From: CAZUMW01 sp964621615
Lineage (GTDB): Bacteria; Desulfobacterota; WTBG01; CAIYCZ01; CAIRTM01
Reading direction: 5' to 3'
Assembly: GCA_964621615.1 (NCBI GenBank)
Contig: CAZUMW010000046.1
Coordinates: forward strand, 1 to 36,982
Length of the DNA stretch: 36,982 nucleotides
Below the pieces are notes generated by a model that saw only the letters and a list, made by a program, of their open reading frames with translations, ran no database searches and had not been told where the DNA came from. Shown here in pieces: positions 15,789 through 23,472 of this stretch (its first letter is position 1; each line of letters starts with the position of its first letter). The position numbers and the translations under genes are program-made.

Positions 15789-16790
15789 ATGTCTCTGGAA
15801 CCTCTCCGGTATTACATCGACGGCCTGCTTTGCCGTGACAGGCGTATTCTTTCTAAAACAATCACCCTTATAGAAAGCTCCCACCCCGAGCATCAGCAGC
15901 GTGCACGGGAGGTGATTGCATCCATAATGCCCCGCACCGGCTCGGCAATACGCATCGGCATCAGCGGGACACCGGGGGCAGGCAAAAGCACGCTTATTGA
16001 GCAGCTCGGCCTGCATCTTGTTAACAAGGGCTATCGGGTGGCTGTGCTGGCTGTTGACCCGAGCAGCGTGCGCAGCGGCGGAAGCCTGCTGGGCGACAAA
16101 ATAAGGATGGAGCGCCTTTCTTCAGAGCAGAATGCCTTTATCAGGCCATCTCCTTCCGCAGGAACCCTTGGCGGCGTTGCGCACAAAACCCGCGAAACCA
16201 TGCTTGTGTGTGAATCGTCCGGTTTCGATGTAATCATTATCGAAACTGTAGGCGTCGGACAGTCCGAAGCAGCCGTTGCTGCTATGGTTGATTTTTTTCT
16301 GGTTATGCTGATAGCCGGAGCCGGCGACTCGATTCAGGGCATAAAGCGTGGGATTCTTGAATACGCAGATGCCCTTGTTATCAATAAGGCCGACGGAGAA
16401 AACCGTGAGCGGTGCCTTCAGGAAAGAAATGATTATGAAGCAGTCATATCGATGCTTCACTCAGGGGCTTCGATCTGGACACCCCCGGTGCTTACCTGCA
16501 GCGCCCTTTATAACGAGGGGCTCGACAGCCTGTGGAGCACAGTTGAGGAGCACCGAAAAAAGCTGTGCCGCACTGGAGAGCTTGAGAAGAAGAGGAGGAC
16601 CCAGTCGGTTGAGTGGATGTGGTCACTTATCCAACAGTCGCTCACGGATGAGTTTATGCAGGACCCACGTGTTAAAGGGCAGCTATCCGATGTCCTCGAG
16701 AGGGTGACTGCCGGGACAGAGCTGCCAACGGATGCTGCACAGCGGCTTCTGACTGCCTATACCGGAAAAAAACAGGAACAAAACAGCTAA
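15789..16790 (+). CDS. meaB: MeaB/ArgK-type GTPase, methylmalonyl-CoA mutase chaperone
   Basis: 333-residue G3E-family P-loop GTPase. Walker A is GTPGAGKST at 60-68, followed by VDPSS near 89-93, ETVGVGQSE at 152-160 (switch region) and the base-recognition motif NKAD at 199-202. Members protect and reload adenosylcobalamin-dependent mutases, chiefly methylmalonyl-CoA mutase, sometimes isobutyryl-CoA mutase. No mutase gene is in the window, but nearby fumarase and malate dehydrogenase genes and upstream cobamide genes fit propionate metabolism. The ribosome site before ATG 15789 is weak, so translation may depend on the gene 25 bp upstream. Confidence 0.9.
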   Translation: MSLEPLRYYIDGLLCRDRRILSKTITLIESSHPEHQQRAREVIASIMPRTGSAIRIGISGTPGAGKSTLIEQLGLHLVNKGYRVAVLAVDPSSVRSGGSLLGDKIRMERLSSEQNAFIRPSPSAGTLGGVAHKTRETMLVCESSGFDVIIIETVGVGQSEAAVAAMVDFFLVMLIAGAGDSIQGIKRGILEYADALVINKADGENRERCLQERNDYEAVISMLHSGASIWTPPVLTCSALYNEGLDSLWSTVEEHRKKLCRTGELEKKRRTQSVEWMWSLIQQSLTDEFMQDPRVKGQLSDVLERVTAGTELPTDAAQRLLTAYTGKKQEQNS

Positions 16791-16835
16791 TTATGGTAAA
16801 ATTTACCCCTGCTATGCTCACGTAATGCTGCTGAT

Positions 16836-16860
16836 CTGATGTTGTCCAAAGCAACATCAG
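16836..16860. repeat. Perfect 9-bp inverted repeat upstream of the ligase-like gene
   Basis: CTGATGTTG and CAACATCAG pair perfectly around a 7-nt loop in the 178-bp gap after meaB. There is no T-run, so it is a poor rho-independent terminator. It could be an operator or an mRNA hairpin. Confidence 0.45.
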
Positions 16861-16968
16861 CGAATGGTACGGATGCAAGAACTATATTTAACGCTACCGG
16901 CGGCTGCTATTGTCTGAGTGAAATATCCCTGATTAATGAATTCTGAGCAGGTACGGAGGGAATTGTTT

Positions 16969-18606
16969 ATGGATATTATCGGAACCAGAAATCTACGGGA
17001 CGTATTAGAGTATTCCTGCCGCAGGTATGCCGATAAGGAGTGCATTGTTTTTGAAGACCGTACCGGCGGCGTGTACCGTTATTCCTATGCACAGGTGGAC
17101 AGAATCGTAAATAAGTATGCAGCCGTTTTATCGAAGCGCGGAATTGCCCGGGGCGACCGTGTTATTGTGCATCTTCTCAACTCTCCGGAATATCTGTTTT
17201 CGGGGTTTGCGCTTGCAAAAATCGGGGCCGTTATGGTTCCCACGAACATTCTTGCCCGCCCCTTTGAAATAGAATATTTTATTTCTTTCACCGAGGCCGC
17301 CGCTGTGATTACCGAGCCTGCCTATGTGGAGCTGTTCAACGGATTCTGTGAAAAGTGCGAAAGCATTAAAAACATATTGATTACACGGATGCCCCCGCAT
17401 TATCCCGTGGGTAAAATAGTTGATATCCTGCGCGCGCAGATTCCCGAAAAGGCTCTGGGACGAGTCTCTCATACCATAATCGATTCGCATCTGAACGACA
17501 GTGATGCTGAGGTCCCCCCCCTTGAGATACACAATGAAGAAGACCTTGCATGGCTTTTCACTTCAAGCAGCCAGTCACATCCCCTTGTTGTACGGCTGAC
17601 ACATGCAAACGCCGTGTTTGCAGGAATATTCGGGGCACAGGCGTGGAGGGTGCACAGTGACGACAGGCATCTGATCGTGCTGCCGCTATATCATGTCAAC
17701 GGTCAGCTTATTTCTGTTATGCCGACGCTGACCGCGGGAGCCACGCTTGTTATGGCCGAGCAGTTCAGCGCATCCCGGTTTATGGATCAGGTTCGCCGCC
17801 ACCGGGTGACAACAACAAGCCTGGTCGCTGCAGCGCTGAAAATGATTCTTGGTCAGCCGCCGTCGGAGCGCGACCGCGAAAACTGCCTGCGTCTCATTAT
17901 GTATGCAATAGCAATTCCTGATGAAACCTGGAGCGCGTTTGAGGCGAGATTCGATGTGCGGCTGTGCGATTTGTGGGGAATGACGGAAACGCTGGGGGCG
18001 ACGACGTTAAACCCGGTTGACGGCCTTATGAAAAGAAACTGCATCGGGCTCCCGCGGCTGGGGAACTGTGTTGCTGTTGTCGACGACAGCGGTTCGGAGG
18101 TTCCCGCCGGAGAAACCGGAGAGCTGGTTGTGCAGGGTGTTCCCGGCAGGACCATTATGAAGGGATATTATAACAATGATGAGGCCAATAAGGAGACCAT
18201 ACGTGACGGGTGGCTGTATACCGGCGATACCGCATATATGGATGAAGATGGATATTTCCACTTCGTTGGAAGAAAAAAGGACATGATCAAGCGGGCCGGC
18301 CATAATGTAGCTGCCTCAGAGGTTGAATACGTAATCGGTCTGCATCCAAAAGTCAGGGAGGCGACGGTTATCGATGTTCCGGATCCTATCCGCGAAGAGG
18401 CGGTGATGGCCTGTGTCATTCTCAAAAAAGGGCAGAGCTGCAGCGAGGCCGAGATTATTGCATGGTGTGAGGAGCGTCTTGCAAAGTTTAAGGTCCCCAG
18501 CTTTGTGCGCTTTATGGACAGCTTTCCCAGAACCGCCGCCGGCGGGGTTCAGAAATCGATTTTGAAGCGAGACGAATCATCGCGTATAAAAAACAAACAA
18601 GGTTGA
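16969..18606 (+). CDS. Acyl-CoA ligase-like (ANL superfamily) protein with altered catalytic motifs
   Basis: 545 residues from ATG 16969, chosen over ATG 16936 because GGAGGG lies 8 bases before it. The overall fold is clearly ANL, closest in feel to CaiC/long-chain acyl-CoA ligases: LWGMTET (A5) and GWLYTGDTAYMDEDGYFHF plus GRKKDMIKRAGHNV (A7/A8) are intact. Two key sites are not. The A3 P-loop, normally TSGTTGxPKG, reads TSSSQSHPLV at 198-207. The A10 lysine of PRTxxGK is glycine (PRTAAGG, position 526). There is no frameshift and the alignment is ungapped. Adenylation is therefore doubtful: it may be a pseudoenzyme, catalyse a partial reaction, or act through another residue. It is followed by mdh with a 4-base stop/TTG overlap region. 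Confidence 0.85.
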   Translation: MDIIGTRNLRDVLEYSCRRYADKECIVFEDRTGGVYRYSYAQVDRIVNKYAAVLSKRGIARGDRVIVHLLNSPEYLFSGFALAKIGAVMVPTNILARPFEIEYFISFTEAAAVITEPAYVELFNGFCEKCESIKNILITRMPPHYPVGKIVDILRAQIPEKALGRVSHTIIDSHLNDSDAEVPPLEIHNEEDLAWLFTSSSQSHPLVVRLTHANAVFAGIFGAQAWRVHSDDRHLIVLPLYHVNGQLISVMPTLTAGATLVMAEQFSASRFMDQVRRHRVTTTSLVAAALKMILGQPPSERDRENCLRLIMYAIAIPDETWSAFEARFDVRLCDLWGMTETLGATTLNPVDGLMKRNCIGLPRLGNCVAVVDDSGSEVPAGETGELVVQGVPGRTIMKGYYNNDEANKETIRDGWLYTGDTAYMDEDGYFHFVGRKKDMIKRAGHNVAASEVEYVIGLHPKVREATVIDVPDPIREEAVMACVILKKGQSCSEAEIIAWCEERLAKFKVPSFVRFMDSFPRTAAGGVQKSILKRDESSRIKNKQG

Positions 18607-18629
18607 TTTTAAGCCGAGGGGGTGTGCGT

Positions 18630-19556
18630 ATGCGACAAAAAGTATCCATTATCGGGGCCGGCAATGTCGGTGCAACATGTGCTTTTCACCTTGCGCGGTA
18701 TGAGAATGCAGATATTGTCCTTGTCGATATTGTCGATGGGCTTCCGCAGGGAAAAGGGCTTGACATGCTGCAGGCAAATGCTATTACCGGAGCGGATGCT
18801 CTGATTACGGGATCAAACCGCTTTGAGGATACCGCTGAATCAGACGTTGTGGTTATTACATCCGGGATGCCCCGGAAGCCGGGCATGAGCAGAGATGATC
18901 TGGTAAAGACAAACAGCGATATTGTGCGAAGCGTAACAGAAAAGGCTGCTGCTTTTTCTCCTGATTGCTTCATCGTTGTCGTATCGAATCCGCTTGATGC
19001 TATGGTGCATATGGCGCTCCATGAAAGCGGCTTCCCCAGAAGCCGGGTCTTCGGACAGTCCGGCGTGCTTGACAGCGCACGAATGAGAACCTTTATCGCC
19101 CGGGAGCTTGGAGTGTCGGTGCGCGATGTGTATACCTGCGTGCTTGGCGGTCACGGCGACACCATGGTGCCGGTAATCCGGCTGTGCACTGTCGGGGGCG
19201 TCCCGGTTTCAGAGCTGTTGCCCCCCGAGACCCTCCAGTCCATTGTGCAGCGAACCGTGAAAGGAGGGGCTGAAATTGTCGGCCTTCTGAAAACAGGCAG
19301 CGCTTTTTATGCGCCCGGGGTCGCTGCAGCTGAAATAGTTGACTGCATACTCCAGGACCGTAAAAAGATTCTGCCCTGTGCCGTTCGCCTTGAGGGGGAA
19401 TATGATATACGCGATGTGGTTGTCGGCGTGCCGGTTAAAATCGGGGCGGCAGGAATTGAAGATATTATAGAAATAAAGCTTATAGAAGAAGAAAAAAAGC
19501 TGCTGCAGCGCTCCGCTGATGCGGTTAGTGAACTCAAAAAAGTGATGCGCATATGA
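18630..19556 (+). CDS. mdh: Malate dehydrogenase (NAD)
   Basis: 308-residue LDH/MDH-type dehydrogenase interconverting malate and oxaloacetate. The Rossmann motif GAGNVG is at 9-14, and an acidic residue near 33 suits NAD. The substrate arginines appear in SGMPRKPGMSRDDL (R82, R88), where Arg rather than Gln at position 82 favours malate over lactate. The catalytic pair is the Asp within GVLDSARMR (about 149) and His175 in GGHGDTMVP. The start at ATG 18630 is backed by GAGGGGG 7 bases upstream; an upstream TTG at 18603 lacks support. It overlaps the fumarase alpha start by 4 bp, so malate oxidation follows fumarate hydration within one transcript. Confidence 0.94.
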   Translation: MRQKVSIIGAGNVGATCAFHLARYENADIVLVDIVDGLPQGKGLDMLQANAITGADALITGSNRFEDTAESDVVVITSGMPRKPGMSRDDLVKTNSDIVRSVTEKAAAFSPDCFIVVVSNPLDAMVHMALHESGFPRSRVFGQSGVLDSARMRTFIARELGVSVRDVYTCVLGGHGDTMVPVIRLCTVGGVPVSELLPPETLQSIVQRTVKGGAEIVGLLKTGSAFYAPGVAAAEIVDCILQDRKKILPCAVRLEGEYDIRDVVVGVPVKIGAAGIEDIIEIKLIEEEKKLLQRSADAVSELKKVMRI

Positions 19557-20398
19557 GAAAAATAAGCGCACATGAGATATCAGGAGCCGTAGCGCTTCTT
19601 TCCCGGGAGGCTGCCCTGTATCTGGGTGAGGATGTGATCGATGCCCTTCAGGCTGCAGCTGCACGTGAGCAGTCGCAGCTTGCGCGGAATATACTGCATA
19701 AGATTATTGAGAATGCACATATTGCAGCCGGGGAGGGGATTCCGCTTTGCCAGGACTGTGGTTTTGCAGTCGTTTTTGCGGATATCGGACAGGATGTCCA
19801 CGTGGTTGACGGTGACCTCGAAGAGGCGATAGCTGCCGGGGTCCGCAGCGGCTACCGTGACGGACATCTCAGAAAATCAATAGTTGACAGGCCATTTTCA
19901 CAGAGAATTAATACCGGGGATAACACCCCGCCGGTCATTCATACCCGTATTGTCCCCGGCGACCGTATTCACATATGCTTTGCGCCGAAAGGGGGCGGCA
20001 GTGAAAACATGAGCCGCTTTACCGTGCTGAAACCTGCACAGGGGCGTCAGGGAATCATTGATTTTGTGGTGAATGCCGCCGAAGAGGCCGGGAGCAATCC
20101 GTGCCCGCCGATTATCGTCGGAGTGGGAATCGGCGGAACGGCGGAGAAATGCATGGAGATCGCCAAGCGATCGCTTGTGAGAGCTGTCGGAAAGCCGCAT
20201 GAAGACCCTGAAACCGCCGAGCTTGAGCGCAATATCCTTTCCAGCATTAATAATCTGGGGATAGGGCCGCAGGGGGTCGGCGGTTCGACAACAGCCCTTG
20301 CCGTACACATAGAGACGTATCCGTGTCATATTGCCAGCCTACCGGTGGCGGTGAATATCCAGTGCCACAGCGCCCGGCATAAACAGGCGGTGCTGTGA
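19553..20398 (+). CDS. fumA: Class I fumarate hydratase, alpha subunit
   Basis: 281 residues, the size of the alpha subunit in two-subunit, oxygen-sensitive [4Fe-4S] fumarases. Conserved blocks are PLCQDCGFAVVF (C66, C69), APKGGGSENMS near 144-154, and GSNPCPPIIVGVGIGG (C184), with a C-terminal cysteine (C271) in NIQCHSARH. C66 or C69, C184 and C271 are positioned like the known cluster ligands. Tartrate dehydratase is a related possibility, but immediate coupling to mdh argues for fumarase. Its start ATGA overlaps the mdh stop. Confidence 0.92.
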   Translation: MRKISAHEISGAVALLSREAALYLGEDVIDALQAAAAREQSQLARNILHKIIENAHIAAGEGIPLCQDCGFAVVFADIGQDVHVVDGDLEEAIAAGVRSGYRDGHLRKSIVDRPFSQRINTGDNTPPVIHTRIVPGDRIHICFAPKGGGSENMSRFTVLKPAQGRQGIIDFVVNAAEEAGSNPCPPIIVGVGIGGTAEKCMEIAKRSLVRAVGKPHEDPETAELERNILSSINNLGIGPQGVGGSTTALAVHIETYPCHIASLPVAVNIQCHSARHKQAVL

Positions 20399-20464
20399 GG
20401 TATCGATTCAGGCACGAAGCGCCCGGCACGGCAAGCGGAATAACATCAGCTGCACGAGGATACG

Positions 20465-21034
20465 ATGACTGCCAAAACCGTCACATCACCTTTTGATGCA
20501 GACATTATAGGAGAGCTGCATTCAGGTGACGAACTTCTGATTACCGGTACAATGTATGTTGCCCGCGATGCCGCACATGCAAGAATGCTTGATGCGCTTC
20601 AGCGCGGCGAGCCGCTTCCGTTTGACATGAATGGGCAGACAATATATTATATGGGCCCTTCACCTGCCCCTCCCGGATATGTGATCGGCGCTGCCGGCCC
20701 AACCACCAGCGGACGGATGGATGTGTATACTCCGCGGCTTATCGAAGAGGGGCTGCGGGTGATGATCGGAAAAGGTGCACGATCCGCACCGGTGACGGAA
20801 GCGATTCGAAAATATCATGCTGTATACTGCGCCGCTATAGGCGGCGCCGGAGCCCTGCTGTCGCAATGTATTGTAAAGGCCGAAGTGATCGCGTATGAGG
20901 ATCTGGGCGCAGAAGCGCTGCGGCGCATTGAGGTGAAGAATTTTCCCGCTATCGTCATTAATGATATGTATGGTGCGGATTTGTATGAGAAGGGCAAGGC
21001 TGCGTACAGAAAGCGGGCAGGCACAACCGGCTGA
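20465..21034 (+). CDS. fumB: Class I fumarate hydratase, beta subunit
   Basis: 189 residues, matching the beta subunit (C-terminal half of one-chain class I fumarases). Motifs include SGDELLITGTMYVARDAAH, MGPSPAPPGYVIGAAGPTTSGRMD (split around 63-86) and IGKGA; these build the substrate-carboxylate side of the active site. It forms the active enzyme with the alpha subunit 66 bp upstream. The ATG follows GAGGATACG, a good ribosome site. The gap between the subunits is longer than usual for coupled genes but contains no terminator. Confidence 0.92.
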   Translation: MTAKTVTSPFDADIIGELHSGDELLITGTMYVARDAAHARMLDALQRGEPLPFDMNGQTIYYMGPSPAPPGYVIGAAGPTTSGRMDVYTPRLIEEGLRVMIGKGARSAPVTEAIRKYHAVYCAAIGGAGALLSQCIVKAEVIAYEDLGAEALRRIEVKNFPAIVINDMYGADLYEKGKAAYRKRAGTTG

Positions 21035-21052
21035 AAAAAATAAATTAGCTTC

Positions 21053-21247
21053 ATGAAAAAATTTTTTCGTATCACCGGGTATTGTTTTCTTGCTCTGGTC
21101 AGCGCTACCGCTCTCAGGATGTATGAAGCGGGATGGCAGCGATACGCCGCTTATGCGCTGCTTTTTGCCGTAACGCTGCGCCTGCTGACGCTCATATTTC
21201 CCCGGTCTGCTGAATCTTCAGATAGCGCTTCGTCGGAAAACAATTAA
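21053..21247 (+). CDS. Small two-helix membrane protein
   Basis: 64 residues, no family recognised. Two hydrophobic stretches (about 9-23 and 31-49) flank a short polar loop with KKF-R at the N-terminus. The C-terminal tail is rich in Ser, Glu and Asp. It starts 18 bp after fumB with weak ribosome-binding potential and lies just before the HAD gene. The hydrophobic profile and position suggest a real gene, but support is limited to that. Confidence 0.55.
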   Translation: MKKFFRITGYCFLALVSATALRMYEAGWQRYAAYALLFAVTLRLLTLIFPRSAESSDSASSENN

Positions 21248-21264
21248 CGAAAGCCGCATTTTTC

Positions 21265-21900
21265 ATGCCCTATAAATTGTTTTTGTTTGATCTTGACGGA
21301 ACGCTTATAAACAGCCGGCACTCGATAGTTTCCGCCTTTGAGTCCGTTGCGCGGGATTTGGGGATTGAGGGAGGCCTGTTTCCCGATGGGGAGACGTATA
21401 TAGGCTACACGCTTGACGAGGTGTTCAGCAAGCTTGACCTCTCTGATCCCGACAAAGCGCGCGAGCTGTACCGCCACTATTATTATCAGTTTATTCATAC
21501 TGAAGCAGCATTTCCGGGGATAGAAGAGACCCTCAGCCGGCTTCGCGGAAGCGTGCGTATGTCGGTTGTCACCAATAAAGCTTCGCGGGGCTGTCATGCG
21601 TCTCTGACGCATACAAAGCTGCTTTCATTTTTTGACTGCTGCCAAGCCGTTGACACATGTATACCAAAGCCGCATAAAGATTCATTCGATCGTATTTGTG
21701 CTTTTTATGAACAAAGGGGGCACTGTTTCAAGCCCCGAGAGTGTCTGATGATCGGCGACAGCCCCGTTGATATGCAGTATGCTGAAAATGCCGGTATCGA
21801 CTCTGCCTTTGTCTCCTGGGGTTTTTATCGCCGTGATGCCCTGGCTGCTCATCCTACCTATGTTATTTCAAACCCGCTGGATCTTTGCCTGTATGTATGA
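21265..21900 (+). CDS. HAD-superfamily phosphatase, phosphoglycolate phosphatase-like
   Basis: 211 residues with the HAD nucleophile motif FDLDGTL (D9, D11), motif II VVTNKAS near 113-119 and motif III/IV GDSPVDMQYAENAGI near 165-179. The helical cap after motif I (about 16-85) is that of the PGP/beta-phosphoglucomutase subgroup. Substrates in this group are poorly predictable (phosphoglycolate, pyrophosphate, sugar phosphates). It may be co-transcribed with the fumarase genes. The start at ATG 21265 places the nucleophile at the usual distance from the N-terminus. Confidence 0.88.
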   Translation: MPYKLFLFDLDGTLINSRHSIVSAFESVARDLGIEGGLFPDGETYIGYTLDEVFSKLDLSDPDKARELYRHYYYQFIHTEAAFPGIEETLSRLRGSVRMSVVTNKASRGCHASLTHTKLLSFFDCCQAVDTCIPKPHKDSFDRICAFYEQRGHCFKPRECLMIGDSPVDMQYAENAGIDSAFVSWGFYRRDALAAHPTYVISNPLDLCLYV

Positions 21901-22088
21901 TAAAAGGGCGTTCGTTCCTGTGCTTTGCCGGATGCCGTGGGTGCGTATCGCGCGGCGGAACATGAAAGCCCCCCGCTGCCGCGCCCTTTGTGCCTCAGGC
22001 CGAAAGGCTGCTCCGGGCTTGTTCCCGAGCGCGGTATCGTCGATACGGCCGGCTGTCTGCTCACAGTTTTTGCTGCTCCGGTGCTGTT

Positions 22089-23354
22089 ATGACACATAAA
22101 AGCCATACGGATTTGGCGCTTCGTATTCTGATAGCCATGGCTGCAGGGCTTTGTGCCGGCCTTGTGATAAAGCATGCGTCCGGCGCTGCCCCCTTTTTGC
22201 AGACATGGATCGTCGATGGGGTTTTTCAGACGGCAGGGCAGCTTTTTATCGCTGCGCTGAAAATGATTGTTGTCCCGCTGGTCTTTGTGTCTCTGGTGTG
22301 CGGCACTGCTTCGCTCGGCACCACTGCGCGACTGGGGCGCATGAGCATAAAAACCATCTGCTTGTATGTGTGTACCACGGCGATTGCGGTAAGCCTCGGG
22401 CTGGGAATTGCAGCAATAATACAGCCCGGCGTGGGCGCGCCGCTTCGTCAGGCTGATTATGTCCCGCGAAGCGCCCCCTCTGCTGTAGATATTTTTTCAG
22501 CGCTCATACCTGAAAATCCGGTCGCAGCGCTGGCGGAAGGCAACATGCTGCAGGTAATCGTTTTTGCAGTGCTCATTGGTGTTTCTGCTGCTATGGCAGG
22601 AAATCCCGGCAAAAGGGTCGCCGCTTTTTTCGATGATCTGAACAGCGTAATCATGAAGCTCGTTACTATTGTCATTCAGATTGCTCCGCTGGGAGTTTTC
22701 TGCCTGATGGCAAAACTGTTTGCACGATTCGGGCTGGATATCTTTGCCGGGCTTATATCCTATGTGGCGGTTGTCTTTGTTGTGCTGATGATACATGCAG
22801 CGCTCACCTATCCAGCACTTTTATATTTTGGCGCAGGGCTTGACCCGCGGACTTTTTACCGGAAGATGAAGTCTGCGATGCTGTTCGGATTCAGCACGGC
22901 CAGCAGCAATGCAACCCTGCCGGTTACCATGGAAACAGCAACCGGGCACCTGGGGGTGAGAAACAAGATCGCATCCTTTACCCTGCCCCTCGGCGCGACG
23001 ATAAACATGGACGGTACAGCCATCATGCAGGGCGTTGCAACCGTATATATTGCCGGCGTGTATTCTGTTGACCTGACTGTTACAATGTATGCGACGATTA
23101 TTGTGATGGCAACCGTGGCGTCAATCGGCACTGCGGGCGTGCCCAGCGCAGGGCTTATAATGCTTGTGATGGTGCTGCAGCAGGTAGGGCTGCCGGCGGA
23201 AGGGATTGCAATAATAATCGGTGTTGATCGAGTCCTCGACATGGTGAGAACTGCGGTCAATATAGCCGGTGACTGTGCGGTTTCCTGCGTCGTTGCACGA
23301 AGCGAGGCTGAATTTGATCGGGAATTATTCGACGATACGTCTGCTGCGTTTTAG
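22089..23354 (+). CDS. Dicarboxylate/amino acid:cation symporter (DAACS family)
   Basis: 421-residue polytopic membrane transporter of the GltP/DctA family. It shows the serine-rich re-entrant loop FSTASSNATLPVTMETA near 268-284, the NMDGTA motif near 306 that binds Na+ and substrate, the second re-entrant region AGVPSAGLIMLVMVL, and DRVLDMVRTAVNIAGD, whose Asp/Arg/Asn contact the dicarboxylate or amino acid. The likely substrate is a C4-dicarboxylate, glutamate or aspartate. An in-frame extension to 21990 has a composition unlike the family, so the start is placed at ATG 22089, though its ribosome site is weak. Proximity to fumarase and mdh makes C4-dicarboxylate uptake attractive but unproved. 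Confidence 0.9.
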   Translation: MTHKSHTDLALRILIAMAAGLCAGLVIKHASGAAPFLQTWIVDGVFQTAGQLFIAALKMIVVPLVFVSLVCGTASLGTTARLGRMSIKTICLYVCTTAIAVSLGLGIAAIIQPGVGAPLRQADYVPRSAPSAVDIFSALIPENPVAALAEGNMLQVIVFAVLIGVSAAMAGNPGKRVAAFFDDLNSVIMKLVTIVIQIAPLGVFCLMAKLFARFGLDIFAGLISYVAVVFVVLMIHAALTYPALLYFGAGLDPRTFYRKMKSAMLFGFSTASSNATLPVTMETATGHLGVRNKIASFTLPLGATINMDGTAIMQGVATVYIAGVYSVDLTVTMYATIIVMATVASIGTAGVPSAGLIMLVMVLQQVGLPAEGIAIIIGVDRVLDMVRTAVNIAGDCAVSCVVARSEAEFDRELFDDTSAAF

Positions 23355-23472
23355 CGCAAAAGCACACAATGAGAGGGTACGGTTTCTACAGGCACATGAA
23401 GCTGACCAGGCAATGAGCACACAGTATGCGGCAGCGAGAAAAAACTCTTTTTTTTACTCTTCCCCGGTTTTT

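Noticed and set aside
21990..22088. N-terminal extension of the symporter
   Set aside because: The added residues are Arg/Cys-rich and unlike the family start; ATG 22089 gives the normal length.
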